The notes beneath the pieces were generated by a model, which worked only from the letters and a program-made list of their open reading frames with translations, did not search any database and was not told the origin of the DNA. From assembly GCF_000252165.1 (NCBI RefSeq), contig NZ_BAET01000004.1:62001-126000 (forward strand): a DNA stretch of 64,000 bases, given 5' to 3'. The position numbers were made by a program, and so were the translations under genes. Numbering within the stretch: position 1 is the first letter of the stretch; each line of letters starts with the position of its first letter. Below are positions 17,827 to 28,900 of this stretch, piece by piece. Origin of the DNA: Glaciecola punicea ACAM 611. GTDB taxonomy: Bacteria; Pseudomonadota; Gammaproteobacteria; Enterobacterales; Alteromonadaceae.

Positions 17827-18750
17827 TTGGAATTAATCAGAGGTCTACATAATATCCGGGCGCAGCATAATGGTTGCGTGCTAACTATTGGTAAATTTGA
17901 CGGTGTACACTTAGGCCATCAGGCGGTACTTGAAAGTGTATTGCAAAAGGCTAAACTGTTAAACTTACCTGCAGTGGTGATGGTATTTGAGCCACAGCCT
18001 GAAGAGCTGTTTGCGCCTGAACATGCGCCAGCGCGCTTGTCTGTGTTAAGAGATAAATATATTGCGCTTGAAAAGTTAGGCGTTCATAGGCTCTTGTGCG
18101 TGCGTTTTTGCGCAGAATTTTCCAGTATGTCGCCCCACGACTTCATCACTAATTTGCTGGTGAAGCAGCTAGGAGTAAAGTTTTTGGTTGTGGGTGACGA
18201 CTTCAGGTTTGGCATTGGGCGAAGTGGTGATTTTACGATGTTGGCACAAGAAAGCAAAGCACAAGGTTTTGAACTTGTTAGCACCCAAAGTTTTAGGCTG
18301 CACGACCACCGAATCAGTTCTACCGCCATACGCAATGCCCTAAGAAATGACGATTTTACTTTGGCCGCGCAAATGCTAGGGCGACCCTTTGAGGTAGCAG
18401 GCACGGTGGTTCACGGCGAACAAAACGGCAGAAAAATTGGCTTCCCCACTGCAAACATATTACTAAAGCGAACAAAATCGCCCGTCAGTGGTGTGTTTGC
18501 GGTAAAAGTTAAACATAACGACAATGTTTACAATGGCGTTGCAAATGTGGGGCATCGCCCTACCTTAAATGGCACAAAGATGCAGCTTGAAGCGCACTTG
18601 TTCGATTTTTCGGGTGATTTGTATTCCCAATATATACGAGTTGAGTTTGTCAGCAAGATACGCAATGAGGTAAAGTTTTCAGATTTTGGGGAACTCACCG
18701 TACAAATAAAAAAAGACGCAGCGCGGGCCAAATGCTTGTTCGCCAATTAA
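17827..18750 (+). CDS. ribF: Bifunctional riboflavin kinase/FAD synthetase RibF
   Basis: 307 aa. Makes FMN from riboflavin and then FAD. The N-terminal adenylyltransferase domain has GKFDGVHLGHQ (about residues 22-32) and SSTAIRNALR (about 163-172). The C-terminal kinase domain has GRKIGFPTANI (about 201-211). The start is TTG at 17827, which reproduces the family beginning (M)ELIRGLHNI; no ATG is in a suitable place and the ribosome binding site is weak, so the gene may be poorly translated. ileS follows after 23 bp. Confidence 0.95.
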   Translation: MELIRGLHNIRAQHNGCVLTIGKFDGVHLGHQAVLESVLQKAKLLNLPAVVMVFEPQPEELFAPEHAPARLSVLRDKYIALEKLGVHRLLCVRFCAEFSSMSPHDFITNLLVKQLGVKFLVVGDDFRFGIGRSGDFTMLAQESKAQGFELVSTQSFRLHDHRISSTAIRNALRNDDFTLAAQMLGRPFEVAGTVVHGEQNGRKIGFPTANILLKRTKSPVSGVFAVKVKHNDNVYNGVANVGHRPTLNGTKMQLEAHLFDFSGDLYSQYIRVEFVSKIRNEVKFSDFGELTVQIKKDAARAKCLFAN

Positions 18751-18773
18751 TGATTTAATGGAAACCACACCCT

Positions 18774-21599
18774 ATGAGTGACTATAAAGCGACCCTAAAC
18801 TTGCCTGATACGGCCTTTCCAATGCGCGGTAACTTGGCGAATCGCGAGCCTGTAATGTTAAAACACTGGGACAGCCAAAATCTTTACCAAAAAATTAGGC
18901 AAGCCAAATCAGGCAAAAAGTCTTTTATTCTTCATGACGGTCCTCCTTACGCTAATGGCGATATTCACATTGGTCATGCGGTTAATAAAATTTTAAAAGA
19001 CATCATTGTTAAATCAAAAACACTGTCTGATTTCGATTCGCCTTATGTGCCAGGCTGGGACTGTCATGGCTTGCCGATTGAGCTAATGGTTGAGAAAAAA
19101 GTTGGCAAACCGGGTAAAAAAGTGAGCGTAGCGCAGTTTAGAGAAAAGTGCAGGCAGTATGCGCAAAAACAAATTGAAGGACAAAGTCGCGATTTTCAGC
19201 GACTAGGCGTGCTGGCTGATTGGCAGAACCCTTATAAAACCATGGATTTTAGCAGCGAAGCCGACATTATTCGCGCCTTGGCAAAAATCGTACACTCTGG
19301 TCATCTAGAAAAAGGCTTTAAGCCAGTGCATTGGTGTACCGATTGCGGCTCGGCTTTAGCGGAAGCTGAAGTTGAATACCAAGACAAAGTATCTTTGGCA
19401 ATAGATGTTTCCTTTGCGGTAACGAATACTCAAGCAATGGCAGCGTCATTTGGTCTTGATGAGGCGGTGTTTACGAGTCTGGCTGCAAAAGTCGTTATTT
19501 GGACAACAACTCCTTGGACCATTCCAGCAAATCGCGCAATAAGTTTACATCCTGAGCTAGTATACGCACTGGTTGATATGAAAATTGAAGGCTTAAATCA
19601 GCGCTTAGTAATTGCGCAGGAATTGGTAGAGCATTGTGCGCTGCGCTATCAAGCGCAAAACGTTAACATAGTGGCACGCTGCACCGGCAGTGCGCTTGAA
19701 AACCAGCGCGTTAAACACCCTCTACTTGGCATTACTGTGCCCCTTATTTTAGGCAATCACGTTACCACTGAATCAGGTACTGGCTGTGTGCACACAGCGC
19801 CTGCGCACGGCGTGGAAGATTTTATTGTAGGTAAAGAATATGGCTTAGAAGTTTATAATCCGGTGGGGCCAAATGGCGTATACACACACGACACGCCTAT
19901 GTTTGCTGGCCAGCATGTGTTTAAAGCAAATCAGTCAATTGTTGAGGCTTTAAAAGAATATAAGGCTTTGGTACTGTGCGTTAAGTACGAACATAGTTAC
20001 CCACACTGCTGGCGACATAAAACGCCGCTTATTTTTAGAGCTACCCCGCAGTGGTTCATCAGCATGGATAAGAAAGGCTTACGTAAAGCCTCTCTTGAGC
20101 AAATTAAACAAACCCAGTGGATACCCGCGTGGGGTGAAAAACGTATTACCTCTATGGTAGAAGGGCGTCCCGACTGGTGCATTTCGCGTCAACGTACATG
20201 GGGCGTGCCTATTTGTTTATTCGTGCACGTAAGTACTGGTGAAATTCATCCAAATACGCAAGCTATTATGGAAACAGTGGCAAAAGCGGTGGAAGAAAAA
20301 GGCATTCAGGCATGGTGGGATTTACGCGATGAGGCGCTTCTGGGCGACAACAACAGCGAGTATGAAAAAGTAACCGACACTCTTGACGTATGGTTTGACT
20401 CAGGTGTTACTCACTATTTTGTGGTTGACAAGCGTGATGATATCCCAGCATCAGCAGACCTCTATTTAGAGGGTTCTGACCAGCACCGAGGTTGGTTTAT
20501 GTCTTCGCTTATCAGCTCTATTGCTATGCATGGCCACGCACCGTATAAGCAAGTATTAACGCACGGCTTTACGGTAGACGCTAACGGTAAAAAGATGTCG
20601 AAATCCGTGGGCAACGTAATTGCGCCCCAAGAAGTCACCAACAAGCTGGGCGCCGATATATTGCGCTTATGGGCTGCCTCTACCGATTATCGCGGTGAAA
20701 TGACGGTAAGTGACGAAATACTGAAACGCTCTGCAGACGCTTACAGGCGTATTCGTAACACCTGCCGTTTTCTATTGTCTAACCTCAACGGCTTCAATCC
20801 AGCCACCGATTTAGTTGCGGTCAACGACATGGTAGCACTAGACGCGTGGGCAGTAGAAAGAACAAGCCAAGTACAAAAAGAAATTTTAGACGCCTATGAG
20901 CAATACGATATGCTTATTGTCTGTCAAACGCTTATGCAGTTCTGTTCAATTGATATGGGTAGTTTTTACCTCGACATTATCAAAGACCGTCAATACACCG
21001 CCAAATCAGACGGCCTTGCGCGACGGTCCTGTCAAACGGCACTTTATCATATCATGGAGGCGCTAGTGCGCTGGATGGCGCCTATCACCAGTTTTACCGC
21101 TCAAGAATTATGGGAAGTAATGCCTGGTGAGCGTGAGGAATTTGTGTTCACCCAAACCTGGTACGACGCTTTACCCAGTGTTAGTAAGCAGACACTAGAC
21201 AACACTTTTTGGCAGCAAATAATGCTGGTTAAAGCAGACGTAAACAGCGCTTTAGAAAAAGCCCGCATTAGCAAGCTTATTGGGGGTTCACTAGAAGCCA
21301 AGGTCACTTTGTATGTAGATACGCCAACCGCCGATTTGTTAAGTAAACTCGAAGATGAACTTCGTTTTGTATTAATTACCTCGGAGGCACATGTTAAAGA
21401 CTTAGCACAAAAGCCACTGGGTGCACTGGACACGCCAAATCAACACATGTTTGTGCTGGTTGAAAAATTGGCGGATGAGAAATGCGTACGCTGTTGGCAC
21501 CAAAAAAAAGAAGTGGGAAGCGATCCTACCCACCCGCAACTGTGTAACAGATGTATAGAAAACGTAGACGGCAACGGGGAAGCGCGCCAATATGCTTGA
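18774..21599 (+). CDS. ileS: Isoleucyl-tRNA synthetase
   Basis: 941 aa class I synthetase, normal length for the bacterial type. HIGH motif in [11 protein letters not shown] (about residues 62-72), editing domain around [18 protein letters not shown] in [10 protein letters not shown] (about 604-613). The C-terminal zinc-binding end carries CVRCW and CNRC. It overlaps lspA by 8 bp, indicating translational coupling in the ribF-ileS-lspA-fkpB-ispH cluster. Confidence 0.98.
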   Translation: MSDYKATLNLPDTAFPMRGNLANREPVMLKHWDSQNLYQKIRQAKSGKKSFILHDGPPYANGDIHIGHAVNKILKDIIVKSKTLSDFDSPYVPGWDCHGLPIELMVEKKVGKPGKKVSVAQFREKCRQYAQKQIEGQSRDFQRLGVLADWQNPYKTMDFSSEADIIRALAKIVHSGHLEKGFKPVHWCTDCGSALAEAEVEYQDKVSLAIDVSFAVTNTQAMAASFGLDEAVFTSLAAKVVIWTTTPWTIPANRAISLHPELVYALVDMKIEGLNQRLVIAQELVEHCALRYQAQNVNIVARCTGSALENQRVKHPLLGITVPLILGNHVTTESGTGCVHTAPAHGVEDFIVGKEYGLEVYNPVGPNGVYTHDTPMFAGQHVFKANQSIVEALKEYKALVLCVKYEHSYPHCWRHKTPLIFRATPQWFISMDKKGLRKASLEQIKQTQWIPAWGEKRITSMVEGRPDWCISRQRTWGVPICLFVHVSTGEIHPNTQAIMETVAKAVEEKGIQAWWDLRDEALLGDNNSEYEKVTDTLDVWFDSGVTHYFVVDKRDDIPASADLYLEGSDQHRGWFMSSLISSIAMHGHAPYKQVLTHGFTVDANGKKMSKSVGNVIAPQEVTNKLGADILRLWAASTDYRGEMTVSDEILKRSADAYRRIRNTCRFLLSNLNGFNPATDLVAVNDMVALDAWAVERTSQVQKEILDAYEQYDMLIVCQTLMQFCSIDMGSFYLDIIKDRQYTAKSDGLARRSCQTALYHIMEALVRWMAPITSFTAQELWEVMPGEREEFVFTQTWYDALPSVSKQTLDNTFWQQIMLVKADVNSALEKARISKLIGGSLEAKVTLYVDTPTADLLSKLEDELRFVLITSEAHVKDLAQKPLGALDTPNQHMFVLVEKLADEKCVRCWHQKKEVGSDPTHPQLCNRCIENVDGNGEARQYA

Positions 21600-22095
21600 T
21601 TTATTTAAGACCACGGGGCTGCGCTTTTTGTGGATATCAGCGATTATTTTTATACTAGACCAGTGGACTAAGTATGCAATTGTTCAGGCCATGACGTTAT
21701 TTGAATCGATACAAATTACGGGTTTTTTCAATTTAACCTATGTACATAACTATGGTGCAGCGTTTAGTTTTTTATATGATGCAGGCGGCTGGCAAGTTTA
21801 TTTTCTATCGGCTGTAGCGTTAACCGTCAGTGCTTTGATACTGTGGTGGCTACGGCAAACCACAAAAGAGCAGCTTTTGCTGCCCGTCGCCTTCTCCTTT
21901 ATATTAGGCGGTGCACTAGGAAACGTATTTGACCGTATAATGCATGGCTATGTAATCGATTTTTTAGATTTTTACTACGGCACGTATCATTGGCCTGCGT
22001 TTAACGTAGCAGACTCGGCCATTTTCATTGGTGCGGGGCTACTAATTTTAGATATGTTCAAGAATAAAGAGGCAAATAAAGTCGATGACAAATAG
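21592..22095 (+). CDS. lspA: Lipoprotein signal peptidase II
   Basis: 167 aa inner-membrane aspartyl protease that removes signal peptides from prolipoproteins. Four membrane helices are visible. The catalytic aspartates are in [15 protein letters not shown] and FNVADSAI. The ATG lies inside the end of ileS and the end overlaps fkpB by 11 bp. Confidence 0.97.
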   Translation: MLDLFKTTGLRFLWISAIIFILDQWTKYAIVQAMTLFESIQITGFFNLTYVHNYGAAFSFLYDAGGWQVYFLSAVALTVSALILWWLRQTTKEQLLLPVAFSFILGGALGNVFDRIMHGYVIDFLDFYYGTYHWPAFNVADSAIFIGAGLLILDMFKNKEANKVDDK

Positions 22096-22549
22096 TACAG
22101 CAACACCGCAAGATAATAGCAAAATAATAGGTGACAACAGCCAAGTTATTTTGCACTTCGATCTAACCCTTGAGGATGGCACCGCAGCAGACAGCACACG
22201 TGTGAGCAACAAGCCGGCTAAGATGGTAATGGGCGACGGCAGTTTAACGCCCAACTTTGAAGAATGTTTGCGCGGTTTAACCGTTGCCGATAAAAAGTCA
22301 TTTACCTTAAAGCCCACTGATGCCTTTGGTATGCCCAATCCAGACAACATTTATTACATTGATAAAACTAAATTCACAGCAGATATGGAGTTATCCGAAG
22401 GTATGATAATGGGGTTTTCACAGCCCGATGGCAGCGAGCTCCCAGGTATTATCCGCAGCATAGCAGGGCATTCGGTAACGGTTGATTTTAATCATCCATT
22501 GGCCGGACAAACGGTGGTATTTGCTGTTGAAATAATTGATGTTAAATAA
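22085..22549 (+). CDS. fkpB: FKBP-type peptidyl-prolyl isomerase FkpB (SlpA)
   Basis: 154 aa cytosolic SlyD-like FKBP isomerase with the insert-in-flap chaperone domain. The core reads VILHFDLTLEDGTAADSTR near the N-terminus and FNHPLAGQTVVFAVEI near the C-terminus. It lacks the histidine-rich tail of SlyD, which is encoded at 37433-37912. Position between lspA and ispH is the conserved one for fkpB (slpA). Confidence 0.94.
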   Translation: MTNSTATPQDNSKIIGDNSQVILHFDLTLEDGTAADSTRVSNKPAKMVMGDGSLTPNFEECLRGLTVADKKSFTLKPTDAFGMPNPDNIYYIDKTKFTADMELSEGMIMGFSQPDGSELPGIIRSIAGHSVTVDFNHPLAGQTVVFAVEIIDVK

Positions 22550-22558
22550 GAGGTAACT

Positions 22559-23503
22559 ATGCAAATTCATTTAGCCAATCCCCGCGGTTTTTGTGCCGGC
22601 GTAGACCGCGCAATTATAATTGTAGAGCGTGCCTTAGAATTATTTGAGCCGCCTATTTATGTGCGCCATGAGGTTGTACACAACAAGTTTGTCGTGGATG
22701 GTTTAAAAGATCGCGGCGCAATTTTTGTGGAAGAGCTAACTGAAGTGCCCGACAATGCCATTGTGATCTTCTCTGCTCACGGTGTATCACAAGCGGTTCG
22801 AAACAAAGCCACCATGCGCGGTTTAAAAGTGTTTGATGCAACTTGTCCACTAGTAACAAAAGTGCACATGGAAGTAATGCGGGCAAGCAAGAAGGGCATA
22901 GAATGCGTGCTTATTGGGCATCAGGGACATCCTGAGGTTGAAGGTACGATGGGGCAGTATAGCAACGCCGATGGCGGCATTTATTTGGTCGAGTCTATTG
23001 ATGATGTCTTGAAACTTGAAGTTAATAATCCAGCTAAGCTTTACTATTGCAGCCAAACAACCCTTTCGGTAGACGATACCGCAGACGTAATTGATGCCCT
23101 GCGCGTAAAATTCCCAAAAATTGATGGCCCACGTAAAGACGATATTTGCTATGCCACCCAAAACCGCCAAGACGCAGTGCGAGACTTAGCCAACGACTGC
23201 GACGTATTGCTGGTGGTAGGCGCACAAAACTCCTCTAATTCAAACAGGCTTAGAGAATTAGGCCACAAAATAGGCGCTAAATCTTTTTTAATTGCCGACA
23301 AAGACTGCATTCAAAAAGAATGGCTTGAAGGTGCCTTGCACATTGGCGTAACAGCAGGCGCATCGGCACCCGAGATCTTGGTACAAGGGGTGATTGACAA
23401 ACTAATTGAATGGGGCGCTAGTAAAGCCAGTGAACGAGATGGTCGACCAGAAAATGTCGAATTTGCTGTGCCTAAAGAACTGCGTATTAAACAGATCACG
23501 TAA
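22559..23503 (+). CDS. ispH: 4-hydroxy-3-methylbut-2-enyl diphosphate reductase
   Basis: 314 aa iron-sulfur enzyme for the last step of the MEP isoprenoid pathway, giving IPP and DMAPP. The three cluster cysteines are in [15 protein letters not shown] and [11 protein letters not shown], and the active-site SAHGVS and [13 protein letters not shown] stretches are intact. A GAGGTAACT ribosome binding site precedes the ATG. Last gene of its cluster. Confidence 0.98.
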   Translation: MQIHLANPRGFCAGVDRAIIIVERALELFEPPIYVRHEVVHNKFVVDGLKDRGAIFVEELTEVPDNAIVIFSAHGVSQAVRNKATMRGLKVFDATCPLVTKVHMEVMRASKKGIECVLIGHQGHPEVEGTMGQYSNADGGIYLVESIDDVLKLEVNNPAKLYYCSQTTLSVDDTADVIDALRVKFPKIDGPRKDDICYATQNRQDAVRDLANDCDVLLVVGAQNSSNSNRLRELGHKIGAKSFLIADKDCIQKEWLEGALHIGVTAGASAPEILVQGVIDKLIEWGASKASERDGRPENVEFAVPKELRIKQIT

Positions 23504-23807
23504 GAAAATACCTGCCTTTTAAACAGCGCCCATTACAAATAAACTACATAATAGGCGCCGTTTATACTATGTTGCTAAGCACAAATCTATTCCCCTATAG
23601 TGCAGTGCTAAGAGAGCTTACATAACGTTATCCATCTTCCACTATAATCTATACTCTATTTTTATTAGTGCATTACGCCTGACAATTCCGGCCAAAAGGC
23701 CAGTTCTCATCTAAATTTAATACCTTACACTCATTCACAATAACCTTATCTTGCGGATAATTGATAAGGTGTCGATATCCTTTACACGCAAACTTTTTTA
23801 TTACGTT
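23504..23807. other. ispH-pilV intergenic region with two inverted repeats
   Basis: 304 bp without a convincing gene. AAACAGCGCC (23521-23530) pairs with GGCGCCGTTT (23554-23563) at 9 of 10 positions around a 23-nt loop, possibly ending ispH transcription. ACCTTATC (23743-23750) and GATAAGGT (23763-23770) form a perfect 8-bp inverted repeat with a 12-nt spacer, 38 bp before the pilV start. A TATAAT is at 23643-23648, without a clear -35. Confidence 0.5.
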
Positions 23808-24455
23808 ATGAGAAATATAGAAATCAGGCAGACACAGCAGTTTAATAGCGTAGCTCGTCAAAAAGGCGTAGGCATGATTGAGGTGCTTGTTACCTTGGTC
23901 ATTTTGTCCGTAGGATTACTCGGTGTCGCTTCTTTACAGTTTGTTGGTTCATTTGCCAACAAAGAAGCATTAGCGCGTACCCAAGCGATTATGGTCAGCG
24001 CGCAAATGACAGAGCGTTTACATGCCTCCACGGTGGCTTCACGCGTAACCGACGGATTCGTTATTCATAATAATTATGTCGATGAAAATTTTTATAATTT
24101 CAAGAATTTATCCTGTGTAGGATCAACACCTCCCTATGAATGCCATTGCTTAACTATTCCTGCAGGTATTCCTAAGTGCCAAACGGGTGAGTGCATTGCC
24201 GCCGATTTAGCTGTTTTTGATGCTTACCAAATGTCATGTTCCGTGGTCAGAGAAAATGCCAATGCCACGCTTGAGGTAAGCTGTAACGACAGCGACACCA
24301 CAGACATCGACGCATGTACTGCAGGTTCCATTCATACAATAATGGTTAAGTGGTCGGTACAAAGCTGGCGCGGTGATTTCAAAAAATCAAATACAAACTG
24401 TAATGACGATGGTAACTCAGACTTCGACTGCGTTGTAAAACAGGTAGCACTGTAA
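23808..24455 (+). CDS. pilV: Type IV pilus minor pilin PilV
   Basis: 215 aa prepilin. The cleavage region is ARQKGVGMIEVLVTLVILSV: a basic leader, then a long hydrophobic helix with glutamate at the fifth mature position if cleavage follows the KG or VG glycine. This V-G-M-I-E-V-L pattern is typical of PilV. The ATG at 23808 is preferred; a TTG at 23751 would add 19 codons across the inverted repeat. Many cysteines in the C-terminal half (about nine) suggest disulfides. First gene of the minor pilin operon; its stop overlaps pilW (TAATG). Confidence 0.88.
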   Translation: MRNIEIRQTQQFNSVARQKGVGMIEVLVTLVILSVGLLGVASLQFVGSFANKEALARTQAIMVSAQMTERLHASTVASRVTDGFVIHNNYVDENFYNFKNLSCVGSTPPYECHCLTIPAGIPKCQTGECIAADLAVFDAYQMSCSVVRENANATLEVSCNDSDTTDIDACTAGSIHTIMVKWSVQSWRGDFKKSNTNCNDDGNSDFDCVVKQVAL

Positions 24456-25327
24456 TGCAAGGCTTAGGCAAAGTGAATAGCAAGCAACAGGGATTTTCAC
24501 TGGTTGAAGTGATGATTTCCTTGGCTTTAGGCTTAGTCATTTCCAGCGCCGTCGTGCAAATTCTTATCAGTAATTCGATGACCGGCGAGCTCAACAGAGC
24601 AATGGCAAGTACCCAAGAAAGCGGTCGTTTTATCGTCTCTAGAATGCGCTACGAATTGCTTATGGTGGGCTTATATAATGCTTTAGATCCACACCTAAAC
24701 GACAGCGTAGATATTGTTGAAGAAGAATCTTTTGTGCGTAATCACCCTATTCCTATTCCCGGCGATTTTAGTAACCGGACAACGCTTGGCAGTGAACAAG
24801 GAGGCGATGGCGCAAGTGACACTCTAGTGCTTAGCCTGCAGGCTACGAAAGACTGTCGAGGCTTTTCGCTAGGCTATGCCATGGATGAAGCGTTTTTTGT
24901 GGTAAATGAATACTTTGTGGATCAAGGCAAGCTTAAATGCAGAGGTTTTGACGGACGTGTACTGCGCGGTCAAAAAGCGGCTGCTGGTCACAACGGCCAT
25001 GCTGCTTACACAATATTAGACAACGTACTGTCTTTTCAAGTGACCTACGGAATGGCAGACCCCTTAAGCAACGATGGCGAAACATTGCCCATTAGATACA
25101 TAGATGCGTCGGGCCTAAGTGATGCCTTCAATGCAAAACAGCAAGTGGTTAGCTTACGCATGGCAATTGTAGTGAAAGGAGAAGGCAACATCAACTTAGA
25201 TAGAAAACTGACCTTTAAACTACTTAATGAAGATTTACTGACGGCGCCCGACGAAGGACTTTATAAGGTCTTTGAAACCACGATAACATTTAGAAATATG
25301 CGAAATTTTGTTAGGGGAGGAGTATAA
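24455..25327 (+). CDS. pilW: Type IV pilus minor pilin PilW
   Basis: 290 aa prepilin with leader MQGLGKVNSKQQG and mature end FSLVEVMISLALGLVISSAV, the characteristic PilW start (glutamate 5). The middle contains GGDGASDTLVLSLQ and the C-terminal LSFQVTYGM, both common in PilW. Minor pilins of this set prime pilus assembly and carry PilY1 at the tip. It overlaps pilV by 1 bp, and its TAA stop (25325-25327) overlaps the proposed pilX start. Confidence 0.9.
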   Translation: MQGLGKVNSKQQGFSLVEVMISLALGLVISSAVVQILISNSMTGELNRAMASTQESGRFIVSRMRYELLMVGLYNALDPHLNDSVDIVEEESFVRNHPIPIPGDFSNRTTLGSEQGGDGASDTLVLSLQATKDCRGFSLGYAMDEAFFVVNEYFVDQGKLKCRGFDGRVLRGQKAAAGHNGHAAYTILDNVLSFQVTYGMADPLSNDGETLPIRYIDASGLSDAFNAKQQVVSLRMAIVVKGEGNINLDRKLTFKLLNEDLLTAPDEGLYKVFETTITFRNMRNFVRGGV

Positions 25328-25887
25328 AAAATCAAAAGGGTTTGGTGATGGTATTCGCCTTATTGGTATTGCTTTCAATCACAATATTGGGCGTGTCGTC
25401 TGTGTCTATCAGTCTTTTACAAGGCAAAATGGCCGGTTCAATGGAGCGTAAGTCGGTGTCATTTAATGCTGCAGAAGCGGCAATTGCAGGAGTAATTTTT
25501 GAATCAGAAGACGAATCGGTATTAACAGATCCTGTACTTACCGACCCGCTTTCAGAAGCAAGACAGCTGCCACAAATTAATCTAGGCACGGATCAAATGA
25601 GCTGTTTTGACACTAATCGCACTGACCGTGCCGTTACCAAAAACGGTCTAGACTTTAATGCAAGACATACCGCTACTGGACGCTACAGTGAAAACCCGCC
25701 AGTAGACAGCTGGTCAAAAACAGCTTTTGTGCGCGAACAAGCATGTCGAGGTTCAAGTAAGGTGATCGGCGGTAGCAATATCAATTGCCATATATTCATT
25801 GTCAGAGGCTGCGGCCAAACACAAGGCAGTAGCTACGTGGTAGCCAATACTTTGAGTGCTTCTGTATTCGCACCTGCAACAAATTAA
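25324..25887 (+). CDS. pilX: Type IV pilus minor pilin PilX, apparent ATA start
   Basis: 187 aa if translated from ATA at 25324. The frame reads (I)KNQKG then LVMVFALLVLLSITILG, a PilX-type prepilin leader and helix. The conserved KG cleavage site lies upstream of every ATG, GTG or TTG in the frame (first TTG at 25342). GGGGAGGAG sits just before ATA. An ATG there would give ATGA overlap with the pilW stop, as is common in such operons. So ATA is either a true rare start, a start-codon mutation or a sequence error. The rest of the frame is intact (SISLLQGKMAGSMERKSVSFNAAEAAIA). Confidence 0.78.
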   Translation: MKNQKGLVMVFALLVLLSITILGVSSVSISLLQGKMAGSMERKSVSFNAAEAAIAGVIFESEDESVLTDPVLTDPLSEARQLPQINLGTDQMSCFDTNRTDRAVTKNGLDFNARHTATGRYSENPPVDSWSKTAFVREQACRGSSKVIGGSNINCHIFIVRGCGQTQGSSYVVANTLSASVFAPATN

Positions 25888-25900
25888 CGAGGTAATACTT

Positions 25901-28900
25901 ATGTTTACGCAAAAATTAGGCCTCTCGTTGATCGCTTGTTCACTTAGCTTCATGGTTAGTTTTAGTGCCTTTGGCGATGATCTTGATATTTATGTAGGTT
26001 CAAGTGACTCAGTGGTCACCTATAAACCCAATGTTCTGTTTATCATGGACACGTCAGGCAGTATGGGCAGTCGAGACAGCGTTGGCGTTACGCGTATGAA
26101 GAGAGTACAAGATGCTCTGCGTGTGGTACTTGGTGGCGCCACCAACATTAATGCAGGCCTAATGCATTTTCAGAATGAGGGCGGGCCCATTTTATTTCCT
26201 GTCCGAGATATTGACTCATCTATTGCCCCGCAAATAATTTTATCTATTATCGATGGCCAAGATGATGCCCGTCAAATCGGACAAACCGTAACAGACGGCG
26301 CCACCATAAACGCTATTGCTCAGGGGACAGAAACGATTTATTCTGGTTTTAGATATCAAAATGTGAAAATTCCGCGTTCAGCCATCATTACAAGTGCATT
26401 TTTACGCTTTACATCAGCGCGCATAGACAACAGTGCAACAGCCTTCATAATTAAAGGTGAAGCGGTGGGCAATGCTGTTGAATTCTCGACAGGTTTAAAT
26501 AATATTTCTGATCGTCCAACAAGCGATGAGCGAATAATTTGGAACGAAGGCAATCAATTCCCAAGTGATGGCGAAACCCTTAGAACGCCTGATTTAACGC
26601 CAATTATTCAAGAAATAGTAAATCGCTCTGACTGGTGTGGTAATAACAATCTGGCGCTTATTGTAAAAACATTGGATCCCACCGCTGGGGCTAACAGGCA
26701 AATTTACACAAGTGAGCACGCAGACTCCAGTGCAGCTGAGCTTGTAATTACCTTTGACGAAAACACGGCAACTGGCTGTACTCGTTATAACTTGGTGTAT
26801 CAAGTACAAAAACAAAGCGACAATGCAGAGGAGCGTCACAATGGCAAAGCAAATACTGGTGATGAATTGTCATTTCACTCAAATTCAAATGCATACACAG
26901 CAGTACTATTTAACGATTTAAAAGTGCCGGCTGGTTCTACCATAACGAACGCATACTTAGAGTTTACCGCTTTTCAAAACCGCAATGGATCTAACGCTAG
27001 AATGGCTATTCATGGCGCGGCGCTGGACAATCCAGTTAATTTTTCTACGCATAGCGATTATCGCCTTAAAAAAACGCCGAAGACATCGGCCTCTGTTAGC
27101 TGGACCAATATTCAGCGTTTTGAAAAAAACGGCGTGTATCAGTCTCCATCAATCACTAATATTGTTCAAGAAATAGTGGATAGAGCAGGCTGGACTGCTA
27201 ACAACGAATTGATGCTAATTATGTCAGATTTTAGTAATGACAGCCGTGGTGCTTTTACCGCTAGGGGGAAACAATCGGATGCGGTTAGCTTAGTGATAGA
27301 GTTTGAGGGTAATGCAACACCCGAGACCGTCTCTACGGTAAGAGATCATTTAATCAGTAAAGTTAACCAATTGAGTACTGCTGGAACCACCCCAATAGTC
27401 GGCACGCTTTATGAAGCGGCGCTGTATTTTGGTGGACTTGACGTTGACTACAAACTCAAACGAGGTGTTTCAAGATATAACGAACGAGGCAGAATGCAAA
27501 GAAGTACCCGAGTGAGTCACAGAGAATCTTATGTGGGCGAAAATTCGGTTCTGCCGGCTGGATGTGATGAGAATGATTTAAGTAATGAGAACTGCCGCGA
27601 AGAGTATATACCTGCCGGCGCGCGCTACATTTCGCCTATTGAAGATTTAATCTGTCAAACGAATAACCATATTGTGCTGCTGTCTGATGGTGAAGCTGCT
27701 GGTAATACGGCTATCGGTAAGATTGAAAGCTTGCTAGGTAAAAGGTGCGCTGGTGGTGACACAGATGAGAAGTGCGGTGTAGCGTTAGTAAAAAATATAA
27801 GCGATCCCAACGACTCCGTTATTAATGCGCGCGTGGTTACCCATACAATTGGCTTTGCTACGAATGCAAATGCTGACAGTTTTTTGAATAAATTAGCCCT
27901 ACAAAGCGGCGGCGGTTTCTATCAGGCTGACGACAGCGAAAAGTTATTGGCTGCTTTTGAGACTATTTTGCGCCAGGTAAAAGACGTTAACACGACCTTC
28001 GTCTCCCCCGGCGTTGCGGTAAACCAATTAAATCGCCTGTCTCACCACGACGAACTATATTTTGCTTTGTTCAAGCCTGGTGAAGGGACTCTTTGGCCTG
28101 GAAACATAAAAAAATACCGTATTAAAGGCGATAAAATATTAGATAAAAATGGTCTCAATGCGGTTAATCCTGCAAGCGGTTTCTTTGCAGAAAACAGTCA
28201 TAGCTTCTGGTCTACACTTGCCGATGGCAATGATGTGCGTGAAGGCGGTGCGGCTAGTAAGCTAGATCTTGTACGAAATATATATTTCTTTGAAGATACA
28301 ACCGAGAGAATATTTAAAAATTCGAATAAATTGAATGAAAGTAACGTCAATATAAGCGTTCAAGATCTTGCCATTAATACCATGAGCGATGCACAACTGC
28401 TAAGAACGCAAGTATTAAAGTGGGCGCGTGGGGTAGACGTGTTTGATGATGACAATGACGGTTCCACCAGCGACGTGCGCTTACAAATGGGAGATCCCAT
28501 TCACTCACAACCAGTCATTATTAACTACTCAGATACCGACAGTGCGGTGTTCGTTTCTACTAATCACGGCTTCTTGCATTCTATAGATGCACAAGACGGC
28601 AGTGAAAACTTCGCTATAGCACCCAAAGAGTTACTCTCTAACCTACATGATTTCTATAGCGATGGCTCTTCCTTCAGTCACAAGTATGGTTTAGACGGTG
28701 ATTTAGTGGTGCGCAACGTGGGTGAAAAAATCTACTTGTATTTAGGCATGCGCCGAGGCGGTAATAATTACTATGTATTTGACGTTACCGCAAAAATGGA
28801 TCCTAAATTGAAATTCACTATAAACGGCGGTGAAGGTGAATTTGAAAATTTAGGGCAAAGCTGGTCGCGTCCTATATTAACCAAGATTAAAATAACTGAC

